Source: Leifsonia sp. Root1293
GTDB lineage: Bacteria > Actinomycetota > Actinomycetes > Actinomycetales > Microbacteriaceae
Assembly (NCBI RefSeq): GCF_001425325.1
Contig: NZ_LMEH01000002.1
Span: 339,109-403,108, forward strand
DNA: 64,000 nucleotides
Direction of reading: 5' to 3'
Of the stretch, positions 52,311 through 60,271 are shown in pieces. Position 1 is the first letter of the stretch, and every line of letters begins with the position of its first letter. The translations under genes and the position numbers were made by a program. A model generated the notes under the pieces. That model saw only the letters and a program-made list of their open reading frames with translations, did not search any database and was not told where the DNA came from.

Positions 52311-53849
52311 GTGAAGACCCATGAACTCCGCGTGCACCGTAGCGACGAGAACCTGACCACAGACGGTCAACTCGCCTGGCAGTTGGCCGGTGTCGCCGTC
52401 GACTCCGTGCCCGTGACAGACGAGGTCACCGAGATGGTGATCAACCGCGTGATCGACAATGCAGCCGTCGCGGTCGCCTCGCTCACACGCGCCCCAGTCA
52501 CCAGTGCTCGAAGCCAGGCGTTGACCCACCCGGTCTCGGTCGGCGGTCAGGGCTCGACGGTGTTCGGCGTCGATGCGGGGCGTCGCACCTCGCCCGAGTG
52601 GGCCGCCTGGGCCAACGGCGTGGCCGTGCGCGAGCTCGACTACCACGACACCTTCCTCGCCGCGGAGTACTCGCACCCCGGCGACAACATCCCTCCGATC
52701 GTCGCTGTCGCCCAGCACCTCGCTGCCGCCCGTGGGCTCACGGGATCCGACGTCGTGCGCGGCATCGCCACGGGCTACGAACTGCAGATCGACCTGGCCA
52801 AGGCCATCAGCCTGCACCAGTTCAAGATCGACCACGTCGCGCACCTGGGCCCGTCGGCCGCAGCCGGCATCGGTACCCTCCTCGGTCTCGACCAGGAGAC
52901 GATCTACCAGGCCATCGGCCAGGCCCTGCACACCACGACGGCCACGCGGCAGTCCAGGAAGGGCGCCATCTCCACCTGGAAGGCGCACGCGCCGGCCTTC
53001 GCGGGCAAGATGGCGGTCGAGGCCGTCGACCGTGCGATGCGCGGCGAGACCAGCCCGTCGCCCATCTACGAGGGCGAGGACGGCGTGATCGCCTGGCTCC
53101 TCGGAGGAACCGATGCGCGCTACTCCGTCGAGATCCCCGAAGAGGGCGAGGCCAAGCGCGCCATCCTGGACAGCTACACGAAGGAGCACTCCGCGGAGTA
53201 CCAGGCCCAGGCCTGGATCGACCTGGCCCGCAAGCTGCACAACGAGTACCCGCTGCTGCTCGACGACGTCGAGAGCATCGACCGCATCGTCATCCACACC
53301 TCCCACCACACGCACTACGTGATCGGCTCCGGGGCCAACGACCCGCAGAAGTACGACCCGTCGGCGTCGCGCGAGACCCTCGACCACTCGATCCCGTACA
53401 TCTTCGCGGTCGCCCTGCAGGACGGCACGTGGCACCACGTCGACTCCTACTCGCCAGCACGGGCCAATCGCCCCGACACCGTCGCCCTGTGGAACAAGAT
53501 CACCACGGTCGAGGACGAGGAGTGGACGCGCCGCTACCACTCGCTCGACATGAACGAGAAGGCGTTCGGCGGTCGGGTCGAGATCGTCCTGGCCGACGGC
53601 AACACGATCACCGACGAGATCGCGGTGGCGGATGCGCACCCTCTGGGCGCTCGTCCGTTCGGTCGGGCGGAGTACGTGCAGAAGTTCCGCACTCTCGCCG
53701 ACTTCGTGCTCGAGGAGACGGAGATCGAGCGCTTCCTGGCGCTCGTGCAGCGCCTGCCGGAACTGACGTCCGATGAGCTCGTGGGCCTCACGGTCACGGC
53801 GGCCCCTGGAGTGCTGGCCTCGGTCGAGAGCCCGCAGGGACTGTTCTAA
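52311..53849 (+). CDS. prpD: 2-methylcitrate dehydratase
   Basis: The 512-residue MmgE/PrpD-family protein dehydrates 2-methylcitrate to 2-methyl-cis-aconitate. Marks are [20 protein letters not shown] with the catalytic Asp/His region, [20 protein letters not shown], and the late [13 protein letters not shown]. The length fits PrpD proper. It begins the prpD-prpB-prpC run; each gene has its own promoter-like element. No PrpR regulator is in the window. Confidence 0.95.
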   Translation: MKTHELRVHRSDENLTTDGQLAWQLAGVAVDSVPVTDEVTEMVINRVIDNAAVAVASLTRAPVTSARSQALTHPVSVGGQGSTVFGVDAGRRTSPEWAAWANGVAVRELDYHDTFLAAEYSHPGDNIPPIVAVAQHLAAARGLTGSDVVRGIATGYELQIDLAKAISLHQFKIDHVAHLGPSAAAGIGTLLGLDQETIYQAIGQALHTTTATRQSRKGAISTWKAHAPAFAGKMAVEAVDRAMRGETSPSPIYEGEDGVIAWLLGGTDARYSVEIPEEGEAKRAILDSYTKEHSAEYQAQAWIDLARKLHNEYPLLLDDVESIDRIVIHTSHHTHYVIGSGANDPQKYDPSASRETLDHSIPYIFAVALQDGTWHHVDSYSPARANRPDTVALWNKITTVEDEEWTRRYHSLDMNEKAFGGRVEIVLADGNTITDEIAVADAHPLGARPFGRAEYVQKFRTLADFVLEETEIERFLALVQRLPELTSDELVGLTVTAAPGVLASVESPQGLF

Positions 53850-53878
53850 CCCTTCACCCCGACCTCTCCACCCCAACG

Positions 53879-53948
53879 CCGAGTCGCCCATAGTGGTCGC
53901 TATGCGGCCGCGCCGGGCGCCGAATCGCGACACATTCGGGCGACTCGG
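53879..53948. repeat. CCGAGTCGCCC inverted repeat
   Basis: CCGAGTCGCCC (53879-53889) pairs with GGGCGACTCGG (53938-53948), with an inner CATAG/CTATG hairpin. It lies between prpD and prpB and would partly end or attenuate read-through. Confidence 0.6.
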
Positions 53949-53966
53949 TGTGCGGCGAGCGGAAAG

Positions 53967-53972
53967 TAGGGT
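53967..53972 (+). promoter_or_regulatory. -10 element TAGGGT, leaderless start of prpB
   Basis: Six bases before the ATG at 53979; the spacer GGAGGC is also Shine-Dalgarno-like. Confidence 0.65.
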
Positions 53973-53978
53973 GGAGGC

Positions 53979-54878
53979 ATGCTCTACGCCCAGAAGACCC
54001 CGGCCGACAAGCGCGCCGATTTCCGATCGGCCCTCGCATCAGGCGAGCTCCTCAGACTGCCGGGCGCCTTCAACCCGCTGAGCGCCCGCCTCATCGAGCA
54101 GAAGGGCTTCGAGGGCGTCTACATCTCGGGCGCCGTGCTCTCAGCCGATCTCGGCCTGCCCGACATCGGCCTCACCACCCTCACCGAGGTGGCTGGACGT
54201 TCCAAGCAGATCGCCCGGATGACGGAGCTTCCCGCCATCGTCGACGCCGACACCGGGTTCGGTGAGCCCATGAACGTGGCGCGCACGGTGCAGGAGATGG
54301 AGGATGCCGGAGTCTCCGGCATGCACATCGAAGACCAGGTGAACCCCAAGAGGTGCGGTCACCTCGACGGCAAGCAGGTCGTCGACGAGCACACGGCCCT
54401 GCAGCGCATCCGTGCCGCCGTCGACGCGCGTCGAGACCCGAACTTCCTCATCATGGCACGCACCGACATCCGTGCCGTCGATGGACTCCAGGCCGCGATC
54501 GACCGGGCGAAGGCCCTTGTCGACGCGGGAGCCGACGCCATCTTCCCCGAGGCGATGGCCGACCTCTCCGAGTTCGAGGCCATGCGTGCGGCCGTCGACG
54601 TGCCGCTGCTCGCCAACATGACCGAGTTCGGCAAAAGCGAGCTGTTCACGACCCGGCAGCTCGCCGACGTCGGCATGAACATCGTCATCTGGCCGGTCTC
54701 GCTGCTGCGCCTCGCGATGGGAGCCACCATGGCCGGCCTCGATGAGCTGACGGATGCCGGCAACCTCACCGGCAAGCTCGGCGACATGCAGCACCGCGCC
54801 GAGCTGTACGAGCTCATCGACTACGAGGGCTACAACCACTTCGACAGCAGCATCTTCAATTTCCGCGTCGCGCGCTGA
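53979..54878 (+). CDS. prpB: 2-methylisocitrate lyase
   Basis: The 299-residue PEP mutase/isocitrate lyase-fold enzyme splits 2-methylisocitrate into pyruvate and succinate. The lyase loop NPKRCGHLDGK with catalytic Cys is intact, and metal Asp residues are in VDADTGFGE. FLIMARTDIRAVDG and EAMADLSEFEAM complete the family pattern. No aconitase for the isomerisation step is here; the housekeeping aconitase probably supplies it. Confidence 0.96.
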   Translation: MLYAQKTPADKRADFRSALASGELLRLPGAFNPLSARLIEQKGFEGVYISGAVLSADLGLPDIGLTTLTEVAGRSKQIARMTELPAIVDADTGFGEPMNVARTVQEMEDAGVSGMHIEDQVNPKRCGHLDGKQVVDEHTALQRIRAAVDARRDPNFLIMARTDIRAVDGLQAAIDRAKALVDAGADAIFPEAMADLSEFEAMRAAVDVPLLANMTEFGKSELFTTRQLADVGMNIVIWPVSLLRLAMGATMAGLDELTDAGNLTGKLGDMQHRAELYELIDYEGYNHFDSSIFNFRVAR

Positions 54879-54930
54879 GGCTCGGCATCCGTTCGAGCAA
54901 TCGAACGCGCGGGAAGTAGTCTGGGAGACC

Positions 54931-54957
54931 ATGCCAGCGACGAAGGGGACGCCATGA
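54931..54957 (+). other. possible 8-codon leader peptide overlapping prpC
   Basis: ATG at 54931 opens an 8-residue frame (MPATKGTP) whose TGA overlaps the prpC ATG as ATGA. A TAGTCT hexamer (54917-54922) sits eight bases upstream. It could be a translated leader coupled to prpC, or chance. Confidence 0.3.
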
Positions 54958-56075
54958 GCGAAGCGCCGGAGATCTACAAGGGACTGGCGGGCGTGCCCGT
55001 CGACTACACCGCGATCTCGCGGGTGAACCCCGACACCAACACACTGCTCTACCGCGGCTATCCGGTGCAGGATCTTGCGGCCCAGCGTTCCTTCGAAGAG
55101 GTCGCCTGGCTGCTCTGGTACGGCGAGTTGCCGACGCCCGAGCAGCTCGACGCCTTCGTCGAGACCGAGCGCAGTGAGCGCGCCCTCGCGGCCAACGTGC
55201 GTCGCTGCATCGACGACCTGCCCGTGACGGCGCATCCGATGGACGTCGTCCGCACGGCCGTGAGCGTCATCGGGGCGGACGACCCGGATGCCGAGGACAA
55301 CGATCCGGAGCAGAACCTGCGCAAGTCCAAGCTGCTGTTCGCGCAGCTGCCGGCCATCGTCGCCTACGACCAGCGCCGCCGCCAGGGCCTCCCGCTCATC
55401 GAACCGCGCGACGACCTCGATTACTCGCGCAACTTCCTGTGGATGACCTTCGGCGAGGAGGCTCCCGAAGACGTCGTGACAGCCTTCCGAGTGAGCATGG
55501 TGCTCTACGCCGAGCACTCCTTCAACGCCTCCACGTTCACCGCTCGCGTGGTCGCGTCCACCCTCTCCGACCTGTACTCCTCGGTGGTCGCCGCCATCGG
55601 AGCCCTCAAGGGCCCGCTGCACGGCGGTGCCAACGAGGCCGTGATGCGCACCTTCGGCGAGATCGGAAACCCCGACAACGTCGACGCCTGGCTCGAGGAC
55701 GCCCTCGCCCGTAAGGCCAAGATCATGGGCTTCGGTCACCGTGTCTACAAGAACGGAGACTCTCGCGTCCCCACGATGCGCGCCTCGATGGTGGCGATGC
55801 TCGAGCACTACGACCGACCCGACCTTCTCGAGATGTACGAGAAGCTCGAGGCCGGCATGGGCGAGAAGAAGAACATCAAGCCCAACCTCGACTACCCCGC
55901 CGGCCCGACGTACCACGTCATGGGGTTCGAGACTGAGACGTTCACGCCGCTGTTCGTGGCCAGTCGCATCACCGGCTGGACCGCCCACGTGATGGAGCAG
56001 CTCGCGGCGAACGCGCTCATCCGTCCGCTCGCCGTCTACAACGGAGTCGACCAGCGCGAGCTGCCCGAGGCCTGA
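54954..56075 (+). CDS. prpC: 2-methylcitrate synthase
   Basis: The 373-residue citrate-synthase-fold enzyme condenses propionyl-CoA with oxaloacetate. The catalytic His residues are in LKGPLHGGANEAVM and MGFGHRVYKNGD, and the catalytic Asp lies in the KPNLDYPAG loop. Its shorter length and N-terminal EIYKGLAGVPVDYTAIS mark the methylcitrate type. AAGGGGA precedes the ATG by 5-6 bases. It ends the prpDBC run. Confidence 0.95.
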   Translation: MSEAPEIYKGLAGVPVDYTAISRVNPDTNTLLYRGYPVQDLAAQRSFEEVAWLLWYGELPTPEQLDAFVETERSERALAANVRRCIDDLPVTAHPMDVVRTAVSVIGADDPDAEDNDPEQNLRKSKLLFAQLPAIVAYDQRRRQGLPLIEPRDDLDYSRNFLWMTFGEEAPEDVVTAFRVSMVLYAEHSFNASTFTARVVASTLSDLYSSVVAAIGALKGPLHGGANEAVMRTFGEIGNPDNVDAWLEDALARKAKIMGFGHRVYKNGDSRVPTMRASMVAMLEHYDRPDLLEMYEKLEAGMGEKKNIKPNLDYPAGPTYHVMGFETETFTPLFVASRITGWTAHVMEQLAANALIRPLAVYNGVDQRELPEA

Positions 56076-56182
56076 GGGTGTTCGAGCCGCGCCCTGTGGG
56101 ATGCGTGCAACGCGGCCCGCGGCATCCGTTCCCCGCACTGTCGGCACCTGACAGCCGGTGTGACGGAGCGCGGTCGCGGCGC

Positions 56183-56188
56183 TAGCGT
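56183..56188 (+). promoter_or_regulatory. -10 element TAGCGT, leaderless start
   Basis: Six bases before the ATG at 56195. Confidence 0.7.
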
Positions 56189-56194
56189 CGCAGC

Positions 56195-56764
56195 ATGCAC
56201 ATGTTCTTCCGCACGCTCCTGCACTTCTGGCTGTCGCGCTTCGGCAAGCGCCTCGGGCACTACGACGTGGCGCGCACGAACTTCATCACGCTGCCGACCG
56301 ACCTCGACATCCTGAAGCACATGAACAACGGCGTGTACCTGTCGATCATGGACGTCGCCCGCTTCGACATGCTCAAGCGCACGGGCGCGTGGAAGATCCT
56401 GCAGGACAAGGGCTGGTACCCGGTCGTGGTGTCCGAGACCATCAGCTTCCGCAAGTCGCTCACGCTCTGGCAGCGCTTCACGATCGAGTCGCGCGTGCTC
56501 GGCTTCGATGACAAGGCCGTCTTCGTCGAACAGCGTTTCGTGCGACCGGATGCCTCGGGCAAGCCCGAGGTCTACGCGAAGGGTTACATCCGCGGGCGCT
56601 TCCTACGCCGGACGGGTGGCGTCGTGCCCGTGGAGGAGCTCATTGAGGCGCTCGGCCACGTGCCAGACAGCGTGGTCGTGCCCGAGCGGTTGATCGAGTG
56701 GGGCGCCGGGGTGGCGCTGCCGGCCACCCGTGCCGAAGCCCCGTCGGAATGGGCCGACGCCTGA
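56195..56764 (+). CDS. hotdog-fold acyl-CoA thioesterase
   Basis: The 189-residue protein has a single hotdog domain of the 4HBT/THEM6-like branch: DLDILKHMNNGVYLSIMDVA carries the usual Asp/Asn catalytic region, followed by ISFRKSLTLWQRFTIESRV. It opens with a hydrophobic-aromatic N-terminus (MHMFFRTLLHFWLS). It would hydrolyse acyl-CoA thioesters. Its place after prpC may be chance, but thioesterases can relieve propionyl-CoA build-up. Confidence 0.85.
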   Translation: MHMFFRTLLHFWLSRFGKRLGHYDVARTNFITLPTDLDILKHMNNGVYLSIMDVARFDMLKRTGAWKILQDKGWYPVVVSETISFRKSLTLWQRFTIESRVLGFDDKAVFVEQRFVRPDASGKPEVYAKGYIRGRFLRRTGGVVPVEELIEALGHVPDSVVVPERLIEWGAGVALPATRAEAPSEWADA

Positions 56765-56788
56765 CGGCGGTCGAACGGCAGTCAGTCG

Positions 56789-57886
56789 CTAGGTGCGGGC
56801 CTTCCGCGGCACCACGACCTCCTTGATGATCAGCAGGATGCCGGCGGCCACGGGAATGGCGACGAGGGCGCCGGGAAGTCCGGCGAGCGTTCCACCGGCG
56901 AGGGCCGCGATGAGCACGATCGACCCCGGAACCTGCACGGCCTTGCTCATGACCTTGGGGGTGAAGATGTAGGCCTCCACCTGCATGTAGATCAGCATCG
57001 CCACCAGCACCACGAGGGCTGAGAGTGGGGAGACGAACAGCGCCAGCACCGTCATGACCGCCGTCGTGAGCACGGTTCCGATCAGGGGGATGAGCGTGAT
57101 GAAGAACGCCGCCGTGGCGATGACCAGTGCGAACGGCACCTGTGCGATCACCAGGATGATCAAGCTGAAGACAGCGTTCATGAACGCGAGCACCACCATG
57201 CCGCTCAGGTAGCGCCCGACGTTCTGCATGATGCGCTCGGCGTAGTCGACGACGCTCTCGCGATGCGACGCGGACACCAGCGAGTACACCGCCCGCTTCG
57301 AGACGTCGAGGGTGGCCGTGAAGTAGATGGTGAGGATGAAGATGAAGATGCCGCTCGAGATCCCGCTCGCCAGAGCGACGCCGAACGACAGCGCACCGCC
57401 ACCCACCGTGGTCCAGAACTTGGGGTCGGCGATCAGGCCGGTGAGCCAGGTGTAGACAGTGCTGAGCACTCCACCCGACCCGTTCGAGGCGTCCTTGAAC
57501 CACTGCTGCGACTGCAGATCGGCCAGCATCTTCGGTGCGTCCTGCACGAACTGGGCCGCCTGCCCGATCACCAGCGGGAGCACGAGCCAGAGCAGCCCGA
57601 CGATCACCAGCACGAACAGGATGATGACGGTCACGATGGCGGCACCGCGCGGCATCCCGTGCTTCTCGAACCAGCGCACCAGCGGGTCGAGCCCGAGGGT
57701 GACGAAGACGGCGGCGAAGACCGAGAAGATGACGCTGGAGATGCTCGATGCCGCCCACGCGAGGGCGAGCGCCAGCAGCACGCCGAGAGTGGCGACGAAC
57801 GCCCACTGGAACGGCTTGTTCGCGATCAGGCTCGTGGCGCTCGCGACGGTCTTGTCACGTCGGGCTCTCTGCTGCAGGTTGGTCAC
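56789..57886 (-). CDS. AI-2E family transporter
   Basis: The 365-residue membrane protein has about seven or eight segments. The family pattern shows in FAAVFVTLGLDPLVRWFEKH, GVALASGISSGIFIFILTIY, and late FITLIPLIGTVLTTAVMT. The family includes the TqsA-type AI-2 exporter and Na+/H+ antiporters, so the name does not prove autoinducer transport. Leaderless GTG at 57886, in frame with GTG-ACC (Val-Thr). Confidence 0.9.
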   Translation of the reverse strand: MTNLQQRARRDKTVASATSLIANKPFQWAFVATLGVLLALALAWAASSISSVIFSVFAAVFVTLGLDPLVRWFEKHGMPRGAAIVTVIILFVLVIVGLLWLVLPLVIGQAAQFVQDAPKMLADLQSQQWFKDASNGSGGVLSTVYTWLTGLIADPKFWTTVGGGALSFGVALASGISSGIFIFILTIYFTATLDVSKRAVYSLVSASHRESVVDYAERIMQNVGRYLSGMVVLAFMNAVFSLIILVIAQVPFALVIATAAFFITLIPLIGTVLTTAVMTVLALFVSPLSALVVLVAMLIYMQVEAYIFTPKVMSKAVQVPGSIVLIAALAGGTLAGLPGALVAIPVAAGILLIIKEVVVPRKART

Positions 57887-57892
57887 GGCGCA

Positions 57893-57898
57893 AGCATA
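57893..57898 (-). promoter_or_regulatory. -10 element TATGCT, leaderless start
   Basis: Six bases before the GTG at 57886. Confidence 0.7.
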
Positions 57899-57921
57899 GT
57901 GACAGGGGTATCCGCGCCAGC

Positions 57922-58422
57922 TCAGGCCGAGGGCACCACCAGGTCGCGGTAGTACTCGGAGTGCGCCGGGTAGTAGTGCTCCCACTGGGGGAGGGGGAGG
58001 TTCTCCCGCGCCGCGATGAGGCGGTCGAGGTAGTAGTCCCAGCCCGGCCCCATCGTGGCGGCATCCGTCGACGCGTGCATGCGTTGTCCGAGAGTGAGCG
58101 TGGTTCGCCCGCCGGCCTCCCGCAGGTGGCAGAAGACGTGCCACATGTCATCGCCGGTACCGACCTCGGCGAGGAAGCGGTGGGGAGGGTCGCACTCCCG
58201 GATGGTGGTGTACTCCCACTCCGCATCGGGCTCGGCCGACATCAGGAATCGCACGGCACCGGTCGACGGGTTGCCGGTGTAGGTGCCGATCCACTTCTGC
58301 ATGAAGACCGGGTTCGTGAGGCTGTACCAGACGTCTTCGATCGGAGCGGTGAACAGCCTGTCGATCAGAAGGTAGAGGCCGTCGGGTCGGTGGGCGAGAC
58401 GCCCTGTTGGTCGCACTGACAT
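57922..58422 (-). CDS. SRPBCC (AHSA1-like) domain protein
   Basis: The 166-residue protein has the START/Bet v1-like fold. It begins DGLYLLIDRLFTAPIEDVWY and has the central VRFLMSAEPDAEWEYTTIRE followed by PPHRFLAEV. Such proteins bind hydrophobic ligands or act as co-chaperone-like domains. GGAGG lies 6 bases before the ATG. It lies 35 bases upstream of the AI-2E gene on the same strand. Confidence 0.85.
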   Translation of the reverse strand: MSVRPTGRLAHRPDGLYLLIDRLFTAPIEDVWYSLTNPVFMQKWIGTYTGNPSTGAVRFLMSAEPDAEWEYTTIRECDPPHRFLAEVGTGDDMWHVFCHLREAGGRTTLTLGQRMHASTDAATMGPGWDYYLDRLIAARENLPLPQWEHYYPAHSEYYRDLVVPSA

Positions 58423-58556
58423 GGATACCTCCGTGGCAACATCGCCTGCGATTGTCAGCGTACGCCGGATGCCGCCGGGCGGGTAGTGGCGACGGGGCAT
58501 GTTCGGGTGTCCGGCCGCGGCGCGACACACTCCCCACGCGGCGTGCGGTGGTGCCC

Positions 58557-58562
58557 TAGAGT
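58557..58562 (+). promoter_or_regulatory. -10 element TAGAGT, leaderless start
   Basis: Six bases before the ATG at 58569. Confidence 0.7.
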
Positions 58563-58568
58563 GGCGGC

Positions 58569-58952
58569 ATGAGCAGCAAGTCAAAGACCCCGGCCCAGGC
58601 CGATTCGCACCAGTCCGGGAGCGGCGTGTTCTTGTCGAGCGACCGTTCCTCCGCGGGCGCCTGGCTCGCGGGACTCATCGTGCTCGTCTTCGTGGCGGTG
58701 CCGATCTCGGCGTCGCTCGCGTTCGCGACGAACCCGAACACCCAGCAGCTGTTCGCCGGGCGTCTGTCGGATGCGACGACGGGTGGCTACCAGGCGTTCT
58801 GGTGGATCATCACCCTGCTGCTCGTCGCGCTGCCGTTCCTCGTCGGCTTCGGCATCTCGCACCTCTCGAGCCGCGCTCTCGCAATCGTCGCAGCCGCCGT
58901 CGCGATCCTCGTGATCGCCGCGGTCGTGCTGGGCCAGCTCTTCATCTTCTAG
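58569..58952 (+). CDS. small membrane protein, unknown
   Basis: The 127-residue protein has a Ser/Asp-rich tail of about 28 residues and three hydrophobic segments (about 30-53, 75-93 and 100-126). I do not recognise a family. The clean leaderless promoter and the matching codon use support a real gene. A repeat begins 8 bases after its stop. Confidence 0.65.
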   Translation: MSSKSKTPAQADSHQSGSGVFLSSDRSSAGAWLAGLIVLVFVAVPISASLAFATNPNTQQLFAGRLSDATTGGYQAFWWIITLLLVALPFLVGFGISHLSSRALAIVAAAVAILVIAAVVLGQLFIF

Positions 58953-58959
58953 CCCTTCG

Positions 58960-59054
58960 GGTCGCTGAGGCCGGGACGAAGTCCGCGGTCGAAGCGCACA
59001 CGGCGGCCGCTCGAACGCGCGTCGGGCGGTGGCTTCGCTCGGCCCTCAGCGACC
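58960..59054. repeat. AAGTCCGCGGTCGAAGCG dispersed repeat, inverted pair
   Basis: GGTCGCTGAGGCCGGGACGA plus AGTCCGCGGTCGAAGCGC (58960-58997), and an opposing GGCTTCGCTCGGCCCTCAGCGACC at 59031-59054 that pairs with its outer end. It lies between convergent genes. Confidence 0.65.
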
Positions 59055-59095
59055 GGGACGTGGATGTGCCGCTCGCAGAATGCAGCGACGAAGCG

Positions 59096-59896
59096 TCAGC
59101 GCACTTCGCCCAGGAACGCGTCGACCTGCGCCGTGATCTCCTCGCGCACCTCGTCCGAGGTCGCGGTGGCCTCGCCGTCGCCCGGCTGCACGCCGTAGTC
59201 CCCGAAACTGGCGTGGTTGGCGCCCGCGATCTCGACGAACGTGGCATCCGACGGAAGCAGCGCGGCGGAATCCGCGATCTTCTCGGGGGTGGAGAGCCCG
59301 TCGTTCTGGCCGCCGAGGCTCAACACCGCCAGCGACGTCTCCGACAGGTCGTTGGCGCAGTAGCTGCCGAACAGGATGATGCCGCTCACGTCGGGGTCGT
59401 CGGCGAGCATGCAGGCCCGGACTCCTCCGAGGGAGTGCCCGCCAACGTACCAGGTCGAGACATCGGGGGCATCGGCTGTGAAGGCCGACAGCGGGCGGGT
59501 GTCGAAGAACGCGAGGTTGAGCGTGGGCTTGGTGATCACGACGGTCGTGCCATCGGCCACGATGCCCGAGAGCTTGTTCATGTAGGCGTACGGGTCGACC
59601 TTGGCGCCCGGGACGAACACGAGGCCATCACCGCTCGCCTCGCCGGTCGGTGTCATCACGATGGAGTGATCGGTCGAGGTGATGCTCACGCCCTCGTCGC
59701 TCCACGCGTCGATGGCGGCGGGACGCTCGCCCTGCATGACGATCTGCGTGTAGACCGCGAAGAGCACCACGATCAGCAGCAGAACCCCCACGATCCAGCC
59801 GGCGATCACCCGCAGGCGGTGCCCCAGCCCGCGGCCGCGTTCGCCGCGCACCTTCGGGCTGAGCGGAACGGATGCTTCAGTCTCGGTCGCGGTCAT
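59096..59896 (-). CDS. membrane-anchored alpha/beta hydrolase
   Basis: The 266-residue protein has a cytoplasmic Arg-rich N-terminus, one membrane anchor (about 31-51: VIAGWIVGVLLLIVVLFAVY), then an extracytoplasmic hydrolase domain. The nucleophile is in GGHSLGG (Ser about 152), a possible acid Asp in LGGQNDGLST, and His in GANHASFGDY. It resembles the PF12695-type hydrolases. GGGAGG lies before the ATG. Downstream of it (59897-60271) is a repeat-filled gap. Confidence 0.83.
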   Translation of the reverse strand: MTATETEASVPLSPKVRGERGRGLGHRLRVIAGWIVGVLLLIVVLFAVYTQIVMQGERPAAIDAWSDEGVSITSTDHSIVMTPTGEASGDGLVFVPGAKVDPYAYMNKLSGIVADGTTVVITKPTLNLAFFDTRPLSAFTADAPDVSTWYVGGHSLGGVRACMLADDPDVSGIILFGSYCANDLSETSLAVLSLGGQNDGLSTPEKIADSAALLPSDATFVEIAGANHASFGDYGVQPGDGEATATSDEVREEITAQVDAFLGEVR

Positions 59897-59999
59897 CGTG
59901 GGCCTCCCGGCTCGCAAGGATGTCGGGTGTGAAAGTCATCGCCAGTGCCTTGGTTACTGATAGTAGCCGCGCCCGACTGGCCGCTCATCGGGGGCTGCC

Positions 60000-60262
60000 G
60001 GTCGCTGAGGCCCGGACGAAGGCCGCGGTCGAAGCGTTCCCCCACCGTTGGTCGAGTAGCGCCGGACGAAGTCCGACGCGTTCCCCCACCGTTGGTCGAG
60101 TAGCGCCGGACGAAGTCCGACGCGTTCCCCCACCGTTGGTCGAGTAGCGCCGGACGAAGTCCGACGCGTATCGAGACCACATCGTCCCCGCTCCAGACGT
60201 GACGGTCGGGCGGAGTGGTCTCGATACGTGTCCTCGCTCCGCTCGGGCACTACTCGACCCGC
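60000..60262. repeat. 44-bp perfect triplicate plus flanking dispersed repeats
   Basis: A copy of the CCGCGGTCGAAGCG repeat (60000-60036) runs into three perfect 44-bp tandem copies (60034-60077, 60078-60121, 60122-60165), each containing TTGGTCGAGTAGCGCCGGAC. GCGTATCGAGACCAC follows and is answered by the inverted GTGGTCTCGATACG and CACTACTCGACC. The cluster fills most of the 375-base gap 59897-60271. I see no gene in it. Confidence 0.88.
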
Positions 60263-60271
60263 GGTGGGCTT

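Noticed and set aside
56789-57886. Quorum-sensing autoinducer-2 exporter
   Set aside because: The AI-2E family is broad and includes ion antiporters; no luxS or lsr genes are present here.
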